From Acidimicrobiia bacterium (lineage in GTDB: Bacteria; Actinomycetota; Acidimicrobiia; IMCC26256; DASPTH01), in assembly GCA_040880805.1 (NCBI GenBank), contig JBBDHW010000029.1, positions 22,381 to 59,900 of the forward strand: a stretch of DNA of 37,520 nucleotides, read 5' to 3'. A program made the translations under genes and the position numbers. The notes below the pieces were generated by a model. That model was given only the letters and a program-made list of their open reading frames with translations, searched no databases and was not told the origin of the DNA. Positions 8,534-17,210 of this stretch are shown here, one piece after another. Position 1 is the first letter of the stretch. Each line of letters starts with the position of its first letter.

Positions 8534-9082
8534 TCAGGGCGGGATGCTTCGTGCCGTCCCTCGCCGGAGGTCGCGGAGCAAGCTGATCTCCGCGCCGTGG
8601 TGGATGTGCTCGAACTGGATCGTCCACACCAGGAACTCGATCGGCAGCTGCCCGCCCCAGTGCGCGGGCCGGAGCTCGTCCAACTCGTCGTCGCGCACGG
8701 ACGCGACCGCGGCTGCGAACGCGTGCTGCGAACGGTCGAGCCAGTCGAGCGCGACGGCCGCGCTGCCGGGCACCTCGAAGCCCGGAAGACCGAGCGACGC
8801 GTCCTCGAACGTGTACGACCGGTAGACATCCGTCCAGGCCGACAGATGCGCGAGCCTCCACGCGATCGTCGTCACGAGCGGCGGGTCCGGTGGCGGCCAT
8901 ACGTCTTCGCAGACCCATTCCCCCGCTCCCCACCCGGGCCCGGCTTCGTTGCGCCGCCGGACCGACCAGCAGGGCGTGACCGGTTCCCAGAAGTACTCGT
9001 CGTCGTCGAGAGCCTCCACATCGACGCGGGCGGCATCGAAGGCGCGCTGGAGCTGCGTCAGCAGCAGCTCGGCCGATCCCAT
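8534..9082 (-). CDS. DinB-like metal-binding four-helix protein
   Basis: This is a 182-aa DinB/YfiT-like protein. Seen: an N-terminal helix (LLLTQLQRAFDAARVDVEAL), the conserved WEPVTPCWSVR segment with an aromatic/acidic run, TTIAWRLAHLSAW with the first His of the metal triad, and IEFLVWTIQFEHIHHGAEI with the other two His residues. Members are often thiol-dependent transferases or isomerases with Ni/Zn, and in actinobacteria some use mycothiol. The start at 9082 overlaps the SDR stop (TGATG), so the two are co-translated. The substrate is unknown. Confidence 0.8.
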   Translation of the reverse strand: MGSAELLLTQLQRAFDAARVDVEALDDDEYFWEPVTPCWSVRRRNEAGPGWGAGEWVCEDVWPPPDPPLVTTIAWRLAHLSAWTDVYRSYTFEDASLGLPGFEVPGSAAVALDWLDRSQHAFAAAVASVRDDELDELRPAHWGGQLPIEFLVWTIQFEHIHHGAEISLLRDLRRGTARSIPP

Positions 9083-9939
9083 CAGCGCGGCAGCTCGCCG
9101 CGCATCGCGGCGTCGAAGTCGTCTTCGCCGAACACGGTGCGCGCCAGATCGGTGAGATCGGGGAACCGGCGCAGCGTGTGACCGCCGTCGACCGTGAGGC
9201 ACTGCCCGGTGACCCAGCTCGACTCCGGTCCCGCGAAGTAGCGGACCGCGTGCGCGATGTCGTCGACCTGCCCGACGCGCTTGATCGGCTGCTGCTCGAG
9301 GAAGCGCTGGAGGATCGCGTCGTTGCCGACGAGCCCCCTGGTGGTGTCGGTGGCGGTGAGTCCGGGGCGCACCGCGTTCACCCGCACCCCGGCGCCGCCC
9401 AGCTCGTCGGCGGCGATGCGCACGAGCATGTCGACCGCCGTCTTGCCCGCGGCATAGCCGGCGTCGAACGGCATCGGGAAGACGGCGACCGTCGAGGAGA
9501 TCGCGACGATCGATCCGCCACCCGACCGCACCATCGCCGAGCCCGCGTACTTGATCGTGAGGAACTGCGGACGGACGTTGGCGCGGATCGCGGCGTCGAA
9601 GTCGTCGTCGCCGTAGCCGAGCACCGGGCTGTACGGACCGCCGCCCGGGACCGTCACCGCGATGTCGAGGCCGCCGTCACCCGCGGCCACGTCGACCGCG
9701 CGCCGTACGTCGCCGCCGATGAGCACGTCGCAGACCGACACGCCGATCTCCGCGCTCGGCAACTCGTCGCGCAATTCCACGGCCGCGCCTTCGAGCTTGC
9801 TGAGCGTGCGGCCCGCGAGCGTCACGCGCGCGCCGTCGGCCGCGAGCAGACGCGCGCTGCCGAGACCGATCCCGCTCCCCCCACCGATGACCAACGCCCG
9901 CATGCCGTCGAGCGGCCGCGCACCGTCTTCCTCCGTCAT
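9082..9939 (-). CDS. Short-chain dehydrogenase/reductase
   Basis: This is a classical SDR of 285 aa. Seen: the cofactor motif GGGSGIG near the N-terminus, ISSTVAVF with the active-site Ser, YAAGK with the Tyr/Lys pair (GYAAGKTAVDM), and the C-terminal WVTGQCLTVDGGH. The NNAG motif reads VTVPGGG, an unusual variant. The start at 9939 (MTEEDG) is preferred over the much longer open frame because the Rossmann strand starts soon after. It is divergent from the CoA-transferase at 9995 and co-translated with the DinB-like gene. Some relatives are annotated as dienoyl-CoA reductase-like; the function is unassigned. Confidence 0.8.
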   Translation of the reverse strand: MTEEDGARPLDGMRALVIGGGSGIGLGSARLLAADGARVTLAGRTLSKLEGAAVELRDELPSAEIGVSVCDVLIGGDVRRAVDVAAGDGGLDIAVTVPGGGPYSPVLGYGDDDFDAAIRANVRPQFLTIKYAGSAMVRSGGGSIVAISSTVAVFPMPFDAGYAAGKTAVDMLVRIAADELGGAGVRVNAVRPGLTATDTTRGLVGNDAILQRFLEQQPIKRVGQVDDIAHAVRYFAGPESSWVTGQCLTVDGGHTLRRFPDLTDLARTVFGEDDFDAAMRGELPR

Positions 9940-9981
9940 CACCACCCCATTCGTCTCCGGAGATGCTGTCACACCGCCGGG

Positions 9982-9987
9982 TAGTGT
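9982..9987 (+). promoter_or_regulatory. Leaderless-type -10 box for CoA-transferase operon
   Basis: TAGTGT lies seven bases before the GTG at 9995, with no Shine-Dalgarno sequence between them. It matches the boxes at 3482 and 27572 in form and spacing. It supports GTG 9995 over upstream in-frame starts inside the divergent SDR. Confidence 0.5.
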
Positions 9988-9994
9988 CCACCCC

Positions 9995-11254
9995 GTGAAG
10001 TTGGGTGACGTTGTCAACGCGCAGGCCGCGGCCAACGGCAAGCCGCTCGACGGCGTGCGCGTGCTCGCACTCGAGCAGATGCAAGCGCTCCCCTACGCCA
10101 CGCAGTTGCTCACGCGCCTCGGGGCCGAGGTGATCAAGATCGAGCCGCCCACGGGTGAGTCGGGCCGAGGCTCGCTGCCGGGGATGCAGGATCCGTACGG
10201 CCGTCTCGTCGGCGCCACCTTCCTCCGCAACAACCTCAGCAAGCGCAGCGTCGCGATCGACCTCAAGAATCCAGCCGGTCGCGACCTCGTGCTCCGGATG
10301 GCGCCGCGCTTCGACGTGGTCGCCGAGAACTTCAAGCCCGGCACCGCGCACCGCCTCGGGCTCGGCTACGCCGACGTCGCCGCCGCGCACCCCACGGTCA
10401 TCTACGTGTCGGTCTCGGGGGCGGGCAACCTCGTGGAGTCGCCGTACGCGGAGTGGCCGGCCTATGCGTCGATGGCCGAAGCCGTGTCGGGGATCTACGA
10501 GTACACGCGCCCGGCCGGTCAACGTCCGCGCGCGAACCCGGTCGGCGCACTCGGTGACATCAGCTCTGCGCTCTTCGCCGTGATCGGCACGCTCGCGGCG
10601 TTGCGCCACCGCGACACGCGCGGCATCGGGCAGCACGTCGACATCTCGATGTTCGACGCGACCGCGGCCATGACCGACATCGTCACCAACCTCGGTTCGC
10701 TCGGCATGGAGCATCTCCACGACTCGAAGGCGCTCGTGCTCGACACCTTCCAGGCCACCGACGGCTTCTTCGTGCTGCAACTCGTCCGCGAGCACCAACT
10801 CGAGCGGCTGGCTCACCTTGTCGGTCACCCGGAATGGCTCAGCGATCCACGCCTTGCCACGCGTGAGCAGTGGGGTGAGCACGTCGAAGACATCTTCCGG
10901 CCTGCGATCGAGACATGGGCGGCAGGGCTCACGAAGCTGGAAGCCACCCACGCGTTCAGCGATGCGGGCATCGCCGCAAGCCCGTGCCAATCGTCCGCCG
11001 AGGTGCGGGTCGACCCTCACCTCACCGCTCGCAACATGCTCGTCGAGATGGAACGCACCGACGGCGTCGCGCAACCGGTGCTGATCCCCGGCAACCCGGT
11101 GAAGCTCTCGGCGGTCGCGGAGGGGCCCGAGACGCGCGTCCCCTGGGTCGGTGAGCACACCTTCGAGGTGCTCCACGAGGAGCTCGGCCTCGACGACGAC
11201 GAGCTCGCCCGGCTGGCGAAGGACGGCGCGATCACCGGCCTTCCCGCCGAGTAG
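9995..11254 (+). CDS. Class III CoA-transferase (CaiB/BaiF family)
   Basis: This is a family III CoA-transferase (419 aa), which moves CoA between carboxylic acids through an aspartyl-CoA anhydride. Seen: the N-terminal Rossmann-like block GVRVLALEQMQALPYATQLLTRLG, VIKIEPPTGESGRG, FLRNNLSKRSVAIDL, DVVAENFKPGTAHRLG, and the catalytic region PVGALGDISSALF, where Asp188 fits the nucleophile. The GTG start is chosen because the conserved block starts ~20 residues later and a leaderless -10 precedes it. It begins a three-gene run with the sulfotransferase and the DUF1214 protein. It may activate a steroid acid or a small acid; the substrate is unknown. Confidence 0.85.
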   Translation: MKLGDVVNAQAAANGKPLDGVRVLALEQMQALPYATQLLTRLGAEVIKIEPPTGESGRGSLPGMQDPYGRLVGATFLRNNLSKRSVAIDLKNPAGRDLVLRMAPRFDVVAENFKPGTAHRLGLGYADVAAAHPTVIYVSVSGAGNLVESPYAEWPAYASMAEAVSGIYEYTRPAGQRPRANPVGALGDISSALFAVIGTLAALRHRDTRGIGQHVDISMFDATAAMTDIVTNLGSLGMEHLHDSKALVLDTFQATDGFFVLQLVREHQLERLAHLVGHPEWLSDPRLATREQWGEHVEDIFRPAIETWAAGLTKLEATHAFSDAGIAASPCQSSAEVRVDPHLTARNMLVEMERTDGVAQPVLIPGNPVKLSAVAEGPETRVPWVGEHTFEVLHEELGLDDDELARLAKDGAITGLPAE

Positions 11255-11275
11255 ACGACGCAGCCGGCGCGCTCC

Positions 11276-12547
11276 GTGACCTGGCAGCCTCCGCCCCGCC
11301 CCGACTGGGTGCGCGCGGTCAACTCCGGCGACGTTCCCCCGATCGCCGACGTCGCCAAACTGCCACTCGACCGTGACGGACTGCTCGACGAAGCGCGCGC
11401 GGAGCTCGCGATCGACGGCCGGGGTGTCGAGGGTTTCGCCGATTCCGGACTCGGCGACGACGGCTTCCTCGAACCGCTCTCCGTGCTCCTGCCTGCGCTC
11501 GAGGAGGAAGCCCAGCTCACCGTGCTCGGCCGGTGGATCACGCGCCGGTTCCTGCTGCGGCTCCTCGAGGTCCGCGCGCAGACCGTCGCGTACGTGCGTG
11601 ACGACCCCGGCGTCCGCGACGAGGTGATCGACGAGCCGGTGATCGTGACCGGCGCGCCCCGTACCGGCACGACGATCCTCCACGCGTTGCTCGCGCAGGA
11701 TCCGACGAGTCGAGTGCCGGAGGGTTGGGAGCTGCTGCGCCCGGTGCCGCCGCCCGATCCCGCGACGTTTCCCGACGAGGCGCGCGTCGCGCTCGCCGAT
11801 CGCGAGCTCCGAATGCCCGCGCTCGCGACGGGAACGCTCGACGCGATCCACGAGTACGGCGGGCGGATGCACAAGGAGTGTGTCTCATCCATGTCGTTCG
11901 AGTTCCGGTCCGAGGAGTTCACCGCGCGGTACCACGTACCGAGCTACGCGCGGTGGCTCGGGTCGTGCGACATGGCCCCCGCCTACGAGTGGCACCGCCT
12001 CGTGCTCCAGATCCTCCAGCGCCGGTTCACCGGCACCCGTTGGGTCCTGAAGTCGCCGGTGCACCTGCACTCGTTGGCCACACTCTTCGCGGTGTACCCC
12101 GACGCCCGCCTCGCCGTGACCCATCGCGACCCGCTCGCGGTGCTCGGTTCCGTCACGAGCCTCGTCGCGACGATGCGGTGGGCACACAGCGACGAGGTCG
12201 ATTTCGCCGATATCGGTCGCTACCACGCCGATCTCTACAGCGGAGCGCTCGATCGACTGGTGGACCTCACCGAGTCGGGCGCGCTCGACGGCGCGCACGT
12301 GCACCACACGCACTACGCCGAGTTCATGGCCGACCCGCTCGTCACCGTCACCGCCGTGGCCGACGGGCTCGGCACGCCGGTCACCAACGAAACGGAGCAG
12401 GCGATGCGCGCGTATCTCGACGCGCATCCCCAAGGCGCGCACGGTGAGCACCAGTACTCGTTCGACGATCTCCATGTCGACCCCGACGACATGCGCGCGC
12501 GTTTCTCGCGCTACCAGTCTTCCTTCGACGTCCTCCGCGAGGTATGA
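11276..12547 (+). CDS. PAPS-type sulfotransferase family protein
   Basis: This is a 423-aa sulfotransferase-fold protein. Seen: the 5'-phosphosulfate-binding loop TGAPRTGTTILH (residues 125-136) and the 3'-phosphate region LAVTHRDPLAVLGSV (about 275-290). Between them lie EGWELLRPVPPPDP and the KSPVHLHSLATLF segment. Known members transfer sulfate from PAPS to hydroxyls or amines of lipids, steroids or sugars. The N-terminal ~120 residues are an all-helical extension common in actinobacterial members. The GTG start has no strong RBS. Its stop overlaps the next start (ATGA). Sulfation of a steroid-type alcohol would fit the context but is not shown. Confidence 0.8.
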   Translation: MTWQPPPRPDWVRAVNSGDVPPIADVAKLPLDRDGLLDEARAELAIDGRGVEGFADSGLGDDGFLEPLSVLLPALEEEAQLTVLGRWITRRFLLRLLEVRAQTVAYVRDDPGVRDEVIDEPVIVTGAPRTGTTILHALLAQDPTSRVPEGWELLRPVPPPDPATFPDEARVALADRELRMPALATGTLDAIHEYGGRMHKECVSSMSFEFRSEEFTARYHVPSYARWLGSCDMAPAYEWHRLVLQILQRRFTGTRWVLKSPVHLHSLATLFAVYPDARLAVTHRDPLAVLGSVTSLVATMRWAHSDEVDFADIGRYHADLYSGALDRLVDLTESGALDGAHVHHTHYAEFMADPLVTVTAVADGLGTPVTNETEQAMRAYLDAHPQGAHGEHQYSFDDLHVDPDDMRARFSRYQSSFDVLREV

Positions 12548-13710
12548 ACCCGATGACCGACCCAACCGAGCTTGGCAACTGGCGCGAGCTTCTGACCGGG
12601 TTCGACGCGCTCGGTGCACGGATCGTGAGCGACGAGTTCCCCGGCCCGGGGATCGACGCGGACGAGGGCTTCCGCCACCTGGCACAGCAGTTGCTGTGCT
12701 GGCTCGGCTGGTCGATCGGTCACGGCGACCCCACGGCGCCCGCGTTCCAGCGCCAGAACGACCTCGTCACGATGTGGGGCGGCCCCAACGCCGACAACGT
12801 GTACCGCCACGCCCGCGTCGACCCCGGGTGCACCTACCGCATCCGCGGCCGGATGCACACGTGCGAGGAGTTCGCCCTCGCCGTCCGCGAGGGGTTCCGT
12901 CACACCGATCGCCCCGCGACCCTTGCGGAGCTCACCGCGACCGACATCGGCATCGTCGCCGGCACCGACTTCGAGATCCTCCTCGGTGGCGAGGGCAACG
13001 AGCCCAACCGCGTCCCGTTACCCGACGGGGCGATCATGTGCTCGATCCGCGAGTACTACTTCGACTGGGAACCGCGCGAGCCGGCCACGTTCACGATCGA
13101 GTACCTCGGCGGCGCTCCCGTGCGCCCGGCCAACACGTTCGCGGATGCGACGGCCGAAGCGCTCGACCTCACCGAACGCTCGATCGTCTTCTGGAACCAA
13201 TACATGCTCGACGCCCGCGCCAAGCAGCGCGACAACACGTTCGGCGACAAGATCGACGTGCCCCGCGGTCTCCAGATCTCGCAGTTCGGCTTCTGCTTCT
13301 ACGACCTCGCGCCCGAGGAGGCGCTCTACGTGCACTCCGACGTGCCGGATGCGCGCTACTGGAGCCTGCAGCTCTACGGGATGTCGTGGTTCGAGCCGTA
13401 CGACATCGGCCGGATCACGAGCCTCAACCACCGCCAGGCGTTCGTGGGCCCCGACGGCCGGCTCCACGTGGTACTCGCGCACCGCGATCCCGAAGTCCCG
13501 AACTGGCTCGACTCCGAGGGCCGGCGCGAGGGACTCCTGAACTTCCGATACTTCTGGGGTTCGCACCTGCCCACGCTCGAGGCGCAGGTCGTGAGCCTCG
13601 ACGACGTGCGGAGCGTCCTCCCCGGCAACACGCCATCGATCGACGCCGTCGCCCGCGCCCGAGAAATTCGGGCCCGTCGCGATCACCTCGCCTGGCGCTT
13701 CCGCACCTGA
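12544..13710 (+). CDS. DUF1214 domain protein
   Basis: This is a 388-aa protein whose C-terminal half matches the DUF1214 family. Seen: YWSLQLYGMSWFEPYD, SLNHRQAFVGPDGRLHVVLAHRDP, and PNWLDSEGRREGLLNFRYFW. The N-terminal half (QNDLVTMWGGPNADNVYRHARVDP) resembles the region that precedes this domain in related proteins. The biochemical role is unknown. It overlaps the sulfotransferase stop by four bases (ATGA), so the two products are made together and may work on the same molecule. An alternative start, ATG 12553, is three codons later. No signal peptide is seen. Copy B of the palindromic repeat begins within its last codons. Confidence 0.75.
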   Translation: MNPMTDPTELGNWRELLTGFDALGARIVSDEFPGPGIDADEGFRHLAQQLLCWLGWSIGHGDPTAPAFQRQNDLVTMWGGPNADNVYRHARVDPGCTYRIRGRMHTCEEFALAVREGFRHTDRPATLAELTATDIGIVAGTDFEILLGGEGNEPNRVPLPDGAIMCSIREYYFDWEPREPATFTIEYLGGAPVRPANTFADATAEALDLTERSIVFWNQYMLDARAKQRDNTFGDKIDVPRGLQISQFGFCFYDLAPEEALYVHSDVPDARYWSLQLYGMSWFEPYDIGRITSLNHRQAFVGPDGRLHVVLAHRDPEVPNWLDSEGRREGLLNFRYFWGSHLPTLEAQVVSLDDVRSVLPGNTPSIDAVARAREIRARRDHLAWRFRT

Positions 13711-13759
13711 CGATCGGTCGCTCACTGCGAGCCGGGGTACCGGCTCGCGGACGTTCGCT
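13705..13759. repeat. Palindromic intergenic repeat, copy B
   Basis: This is the second copy of the element at 1337-1392, in the same orientation. It has a 9-bp perfect stem (13727-13735 pairing with 13740-13748) around a GGTA loop. The loop differs from copy A, but the stem remains fully paired. It overlaps the end of the DUF1214 gene and lies before the promoter of the acyl-CoA dehydrogenase operon. Confidence 0.75.
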
Positions 13760-13784
13760 CTGAGTGCTTCGCCGGGTGGGTCGG

Positions 13785-13790
13785 TAGGCT
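13785..13790 (+). promoter_or_regulatory. -10 box for the dehydrogenase/racemase/hydratase operon
   Basis: TAGGCT is nine bases before the ATG at 13800. No Shine-Dalgarno sequence is present, so a leaderless or nearly leaderless transcript is likely. It would drive the five-gene run to 18350. Confidence 0.45.
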
Positions 13791-13799
13791 GGCCACCCG

Positions 13800-14978
13800 A
13801 TGGACTTCGAATTCTCTCCCGAGCAACTCGCCTTCCGTGACGAGGTCGAAGCGTTTCTCGATTCCAACGACGACCCCGTGCTCTTCGACGTCACGCGCGA
13901 GAACATGGCGCAGATCGCCGACACCCCCGACCGCCGCGCGTTCATGCGCAAGATGGCGGAGCAGGGTTGGCTCGGGATCACGTGGCCTTCCGAGTGGGGC
14001 GGCCAGGAGGGTGACGGCGTGTACGAGTACCTCCTCAACGAGGCACTCGCCGCGCGCGGCGGACCCCAGATCGGCAAGGGCGTCGGCATCATCGGCAAGA
14101 CGATCCTGCGCCACGGCACCGAGAAGATGAAGCAGGAGTTCCTGCCACAGATCCTGCGTCACGACATCGACTTCGCGGTCGGCTACAGCGAGCCCGACGC
14201 CGGCTCCGACGCCGCGTCGATGAAGCTGAAGGCCACTCGAGACGGCGACGGCTGGCGCCTGAACGGCCAGAAGACCTGGACCACCTCCGCCCACTTCGCC
14301 GACTGGTACTGGGTGGGGGCCCGTACCGACCCGGCCTCGAAGCACAACGGGATCACGCTCTTCCTCGTGCCGCTCGACCATCCCGGCATCACGATCAACC
14401 CCATCTGGACGATGGGCGACGAGCGCACCAACGACGTGTTCTTCGATGACGTGTTCGTGCCCGACGATTACGTGGTGGGCGATCTCAACCACGGGTTCCA
14501 GTACATCTCCGAGGCGCTCGACCTCGAGCGCTTCACGATGTTCACCTACTCGCCGATCGAGCAGCGCTTGAACCTCCTGTGCGACTACGTCGCGACCGAG
14601 ACCGTCGACGACGAACCACTGCGCGACGACCCGGTGATACGCAAGCAGATCGCCCGACTCGCGACCGACGCCGAGGTCGCGCGTCTCCTCGGCTTGCGGT
14701 TCGTCGCGAAGTCGATGAAGGGTGGCGCGCCGCCCACATCGGAGGCATCGGAGTACAAGCTGTTCGCGACCGAACTGTCGAAGCGGTTGGCCAACGCGTC
14801 GATGGACATCGGCGCGCCCGGCTCGCAGTTGCGCGTGCACACCGACGACGCGCCGATGAAGGGGCGGGCCGAGTCCACCTACCGATACACCGTGATCGAC
14901 ACCGTCGGCGGCGGCGGCTCCGAGATCCAGAAGAACATCATCTCCCGTCGCAAGCTCGGCCTTCCCAAGAACTTCTGA
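13800..14978 (+). CDS. Acyl-CoA dehydrogenase, catalytic-Glu subunit
   Basis: This is an acyl-CoA dehydrogenase (392 aa), which makes the alpha,beta double bond of acyl-CoA with FAD. Seen: GYSEPDAGSDAAS (128-140) and KTWTTSAHFADW (158-169) for FAD/substrate contact, and LDLERF around Glu243, the helix-G Glu that serves as base in isovaleryl-CoA dehydrogenase-like enzymes. The C-terminal motif is GGGGSEIQKNII, with Gly where medium-chain enzymes have the base. The Arg-x-x-Phe-Gly FAD-binding motif of homotetrameric enzymes is not found. This matches the alpha subunit of the alpha2beta2 steroid dehydrogenases (ChsE type). The partner is probably at 17211. It overlaps the racemase start (TGATG). 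Confidence 0.85.
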   Translation: MDFEFSPEQLAFRDEVEAFLDSNDDPVLFDVTRENMAQIADTPDRRAFMRKMAEQGWLGITWPSEWGGQEGDGVYEYLLNEALAARGGPQIGKGVGIIGKTILRHGTEKMKQEFLPQILRHDIDFAVGYSEPDAGSDAASMKLKATRDGDGWRLNGQKTWTTSAHFADWYWVGARTDPASKHNGITLFLVPLDHPGITINPIWTMGDERTNDVFFDDVFVPDDYVVGDLNHGFQYISEALDLERFTMFTYSPIEQRLNLLCDYVATETVDDEPLRDDPVIRKQIARLATDAEVARLLGLRFVAKSMKGGAPPTSEASEYKLFATELSKRLANASMDIGAPGSQLRVHTDDAPMKGRAESTYRYTVIDTVGGGGSEIQKNIISRRKLGLPKNF

Positions 14979-16150
14979 TGCCAAGTGGCGCGATGCTCGA
15001 CGGCATCACGGTGCTCGACCTCGCGAGCGTCGGCCCGGCCGCGCGCGCGTCGCGCTGGCTCTCCGACTACGGCGCGCGCGTCGTCAAGGTCGGCCCGGTG
15101 CCCGGCCGCCAGGGCGTGCAGATCGTCCCGCCCTATTACTCGTACAGCGCACACCGCGGCATGCAGCGCGCGCTCTTCGACCTCAAGGCTCCGGAGGGAC
15201 GGGAAGCATTCCTCCGCCTCGCCGACAACGCCGACGTGATCATCGAAAGCTTCCGTCCCGGCGTGGTCGACAAGCTCGGAATCGGTTACGAGGCCGTCTC
15301 GGAGCGCAACCCGAGCGCGGTCTACTGCTCGACCACCGGCTTCGGCCAGGACGGCCCGCACGCGCAGTGGGCGGGCCACGACCTCAACTACCTCGGGGTC
15401 GGCGGCTACCTCGAGTGCACCGGTCGGGCCGAGAACGGTGGTCCACCGATCCCCGGTGCCACGGTCGCCGACAGCGCGGGTGGCGGCATGCACGCGGTGA
15501 TGGCGATCCTCGCCGCGCTCGTACGTCGCGCGACCACAGGAGTCGGCGCGTACCTCGACGTGTCGGTGGCCGACGGTGTGCTCGCGCTCATGGCGCTCCA
15601 GGTCGACGAGTTCCTCGCCACCGGCGACGTGCCCGGGCCGGGCCACGGTCTCCTCACCGGTCGGTATGCCTGCTACGACAGCTACCCGACCCGCGACGGA
15701 AGATGGGTCACGGTTGCCGCCATCGAGCCGCGCTTCTGGGCCAACCTCTGCACCGCGCTCGGTCTCGAACAGTGGGCCGCGCACCAAACCGACGACGCCG
15801 TGCAAGAGCAGATCCGCGCCGACATGCGCGCCGCGTTCCTCGCGCGCGACCGCGACGACTGGGTCGCCGAGTTGTCTCCCGCCGACACGTGCGTCACCGC
15901 GGTGCTCTCGGTGCCCGAGGTCGTGAACGACGCGCAGTTCGCGGCGCGAGGTGCGTTCGTCGAAGCGAAGCATCCCGACCACGGCACGTTCCGCCAAGTG
16001 GGGCCGATGTTCGCGGGCACCACCGCCGCACCGGCCGGTCCCTACGAAGTGCGCGACGCCACCGCTACCGACACCGACGAGCTGCTGCGGGCGGCAGGCC
16101 TCACTGCCGAAGAGTGCGCCGAGCTGCGCGACGCGGGTGCGATCGCATGA
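14978..16150 (+). CDS. Alpha-methylacyl-CoA racemase (AMACR/MCR type)
   Basis: This is a 390-aa CaiB/BaiF-family protein of the racemase branch. It epimerises 2-methylacyl-CoA thioesters, needed when a branched side chain carries the wrong stereochemistry for the dehydrogenase. Seen: WAGHDLNYLG with His134, VADSAGGGMHA with Asp165, and VAAIEPRFW with Glu250. These align with the catalytic His126, Asp156 and Glu241 of the M. tuberculosis enzyme. DVIIESFRPGVVDKLG is the family CoA-binding stretch. It lies between the dehydrogenase and hydratases with overlapping starts and stops, which fits side-chain beta-oxidation. A CoA-transferase role is less likely because the racemase residues are intact. 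Confidence 0.8.
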   Translation: MPSGAMLDGITVLDLASVGPAARASRWLSDYGARVVKVGPVPGRQGVQIVPPYYSYSAHRGMQRALFDLKAPEGREAFLRLADNADVIIESFRPGVVDKLGIGYEAVSERNPSAVYCSTTGFGQDGPHAQWAGHDLNYLGVGGYLECTGRAENGGPPIPGATVADSAGGGMHAVMAILAALVRRATTGVGAYLDVSVADGVLALMALQVDEFLATGDVPGPGHGLLTGRYACYDSYPTRDGRWVTVAAIEPRFWANLCTALGLEQWAAHQTDDAVQEQIRADMRAAFLARDRDDWVAELSPADTCVTAVLSVPEVVNDAQFAARGAFVEAKHPDHGTFRQVGPMFAGTTAAPAGPYEVRDATATDTDELLRAAGLTAEECAELRDAGAIA

Positions 16151-16707
16151 CCGACACCGACACCGCACAACTTCCCGACGGCGTCGTCCCCGAAGAAGTG
16201 GTGAAGGTGATCGGCGTGCTCCAGTACGAGGAGGAAGCCGACTTCCCCGTCGAGCGCGGCTACTTCTGGAACTACTGCTCGTCGGCCGAGAACGGCAACC
16301 CGCTGTTCTGGGACGACGAGGTCGCAGCGGAGCTCACCGACGGCCCGGTCGCACCGCCGTCGATGCTGTCGACCTGGTTCCGTCCCCACCACTGGGCGCC
16401 CGGACGCGCGGAGCCGAAGGTGCCCCTCCAGGTGCACTTCGACATGAAGGAGGCCTTCGACCTCCCCGAAGCGATCATGAGCGACTACGTGATGACGTTC
16501 TACGAGCCGATCCGCCCCGGCGACCGGATCACGAGCGGCCAGATCCTCCGCTCCGTCAGCGACGTCAAGACCGCCCGCGTCGGCACCGGAAGGTTCTGGG
16601 TGATCGACGTGGAGTACCGCAATCAGCGCGCCGAGCTCGTCGGCGTGGAAACCTGGACCGGGTTCGGCTACCGCAAGGGCGATCAGCGACCCGAGGCGAG
16701 CGGATGA
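16147..16707 (+). CDS. MaoC-like hydratase subunit lacking catalytic residues
   Basis: This is a 186-aa hotdog-fold protein of the MaoC N-terminal type. The hydratase motif position reads SSAENGNPLFWDDEVA (about residues 45-60). The usual catalytic Asp is replaced by Asn49 and the catalytic His by Phe54. The hotdog strands follow (VPLQVHFDMKEAF, YVMTFYEPIRPGDRITSGQ, RFWVIDVEYRNQ). Known steroid hydratases of the ChsH type are heteromers with one inactive half, so this is probably the structural/substrate-binding partner of the next gene. It overlaps both neighbours by four bases (ATGA), giving strict co-translation. Confidence 0.8.
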   Translation: MTDTDTAQLPDGVVPEEVVKVIGVLQYEEEADFPVERGYFWNYCSSAENGNPLFWDDEVAAELTDGPVAPPSMLSTWFRPHHWAPGRAEPKVPLQVHFDMKEAFDLPEAIMSDYVMTFYEPIRPGDRITSGQILRSVSDVKTARVGTGRFWVIDVEYRNQRAELVGVETWTGFGYRKGDQRPEASG

Positions 16708-17189
16708 CCACGGCAACCACTCCCCTCCTCTTCGCCGATGTGCACGTCGGCGACCAGCTCCCGCCACTCACCTACGACGTCACCGCAACCACCGTCGTGC
16801 TCGGCGCGTTCGGCGGCCGCGACTGGCGTCCGATGCACCACGACCACAAGTTCGCGGTCGAGCGCAACGGGGTGCGCGACATCTTCCTCAACACCACGGG
16901 CCAGGCCGCGTTCTTCGAGCGCTACGTCACCGACTGGACCGGCCCGGCCGGGCGGCTCGGTCGGCTCGGGTTCACCATGCGCAGCCCGGTGTTCCCCGAA
17001 GAGACGATGGTGATCACGGGCACGGTCACGAACGTCGAGACCGACGACACCGGCTGCGGCTGGGTCGAGCTCGACTTCGCGCTGTACGTAGGCGACGAGG
17101 CGCGCGCCACCGGCCACGCACGCGTCGCCGTGCCCATCACTTCCGACGACAACCCGTGGGCCCGGCGCGGTGAGCGCTGGAAGCCCTGA
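16704..17189 (+). CDS. MaoC-like enoyl-CoA hydratase, catalytic subunit
   Basis: This is a 161-aa hotdog-fold enoyl-CoA hydratase. Seen: GGRDWRPMHHDHKFA (residues 37-51), which keeps the D-x4-H pair (Asp40 and His45) of R-specific hydratases, though the usual Asn is Arg. TMRSPVFPEETMVITGTV and VELDFALYVGDEARATGHA are the later hotdog strands. It would hydrate the enoyl-CoA made by the dehydrogenase pair. Its start overlaps the previous gene by four bases. ChsH1 of M. tuberculosis is the closest functional analogue by organisation; orthology is not proven. Confidence 0.82.
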   Translation: MTTATTPLLFADVHVGDQLPPLTYDVTATTVVLGAFGGRDWRPMHHDHKFAVERNGVRDIFLNTTGQAAFFERYVTDWTGPAGRLGRLGFTMRSPVFPEETMVITGTVTNVETDDTGCGWVELDFALYVGDEARATGHARVAVPITSDDNPWARRGERWKP

Positions 17190-17210
17190 CGAGAGGGAGA
17201 GAGGCAGCCC

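Noticed and set aside
9677-11872. A 731-residue open frame on the minus strand
   Set aside because: It is antisense to the CoA-transferase and sulfotransferase, with Arg/Glu/Val-rich composition and no motifs; long shadow frames are expected at this GC content.
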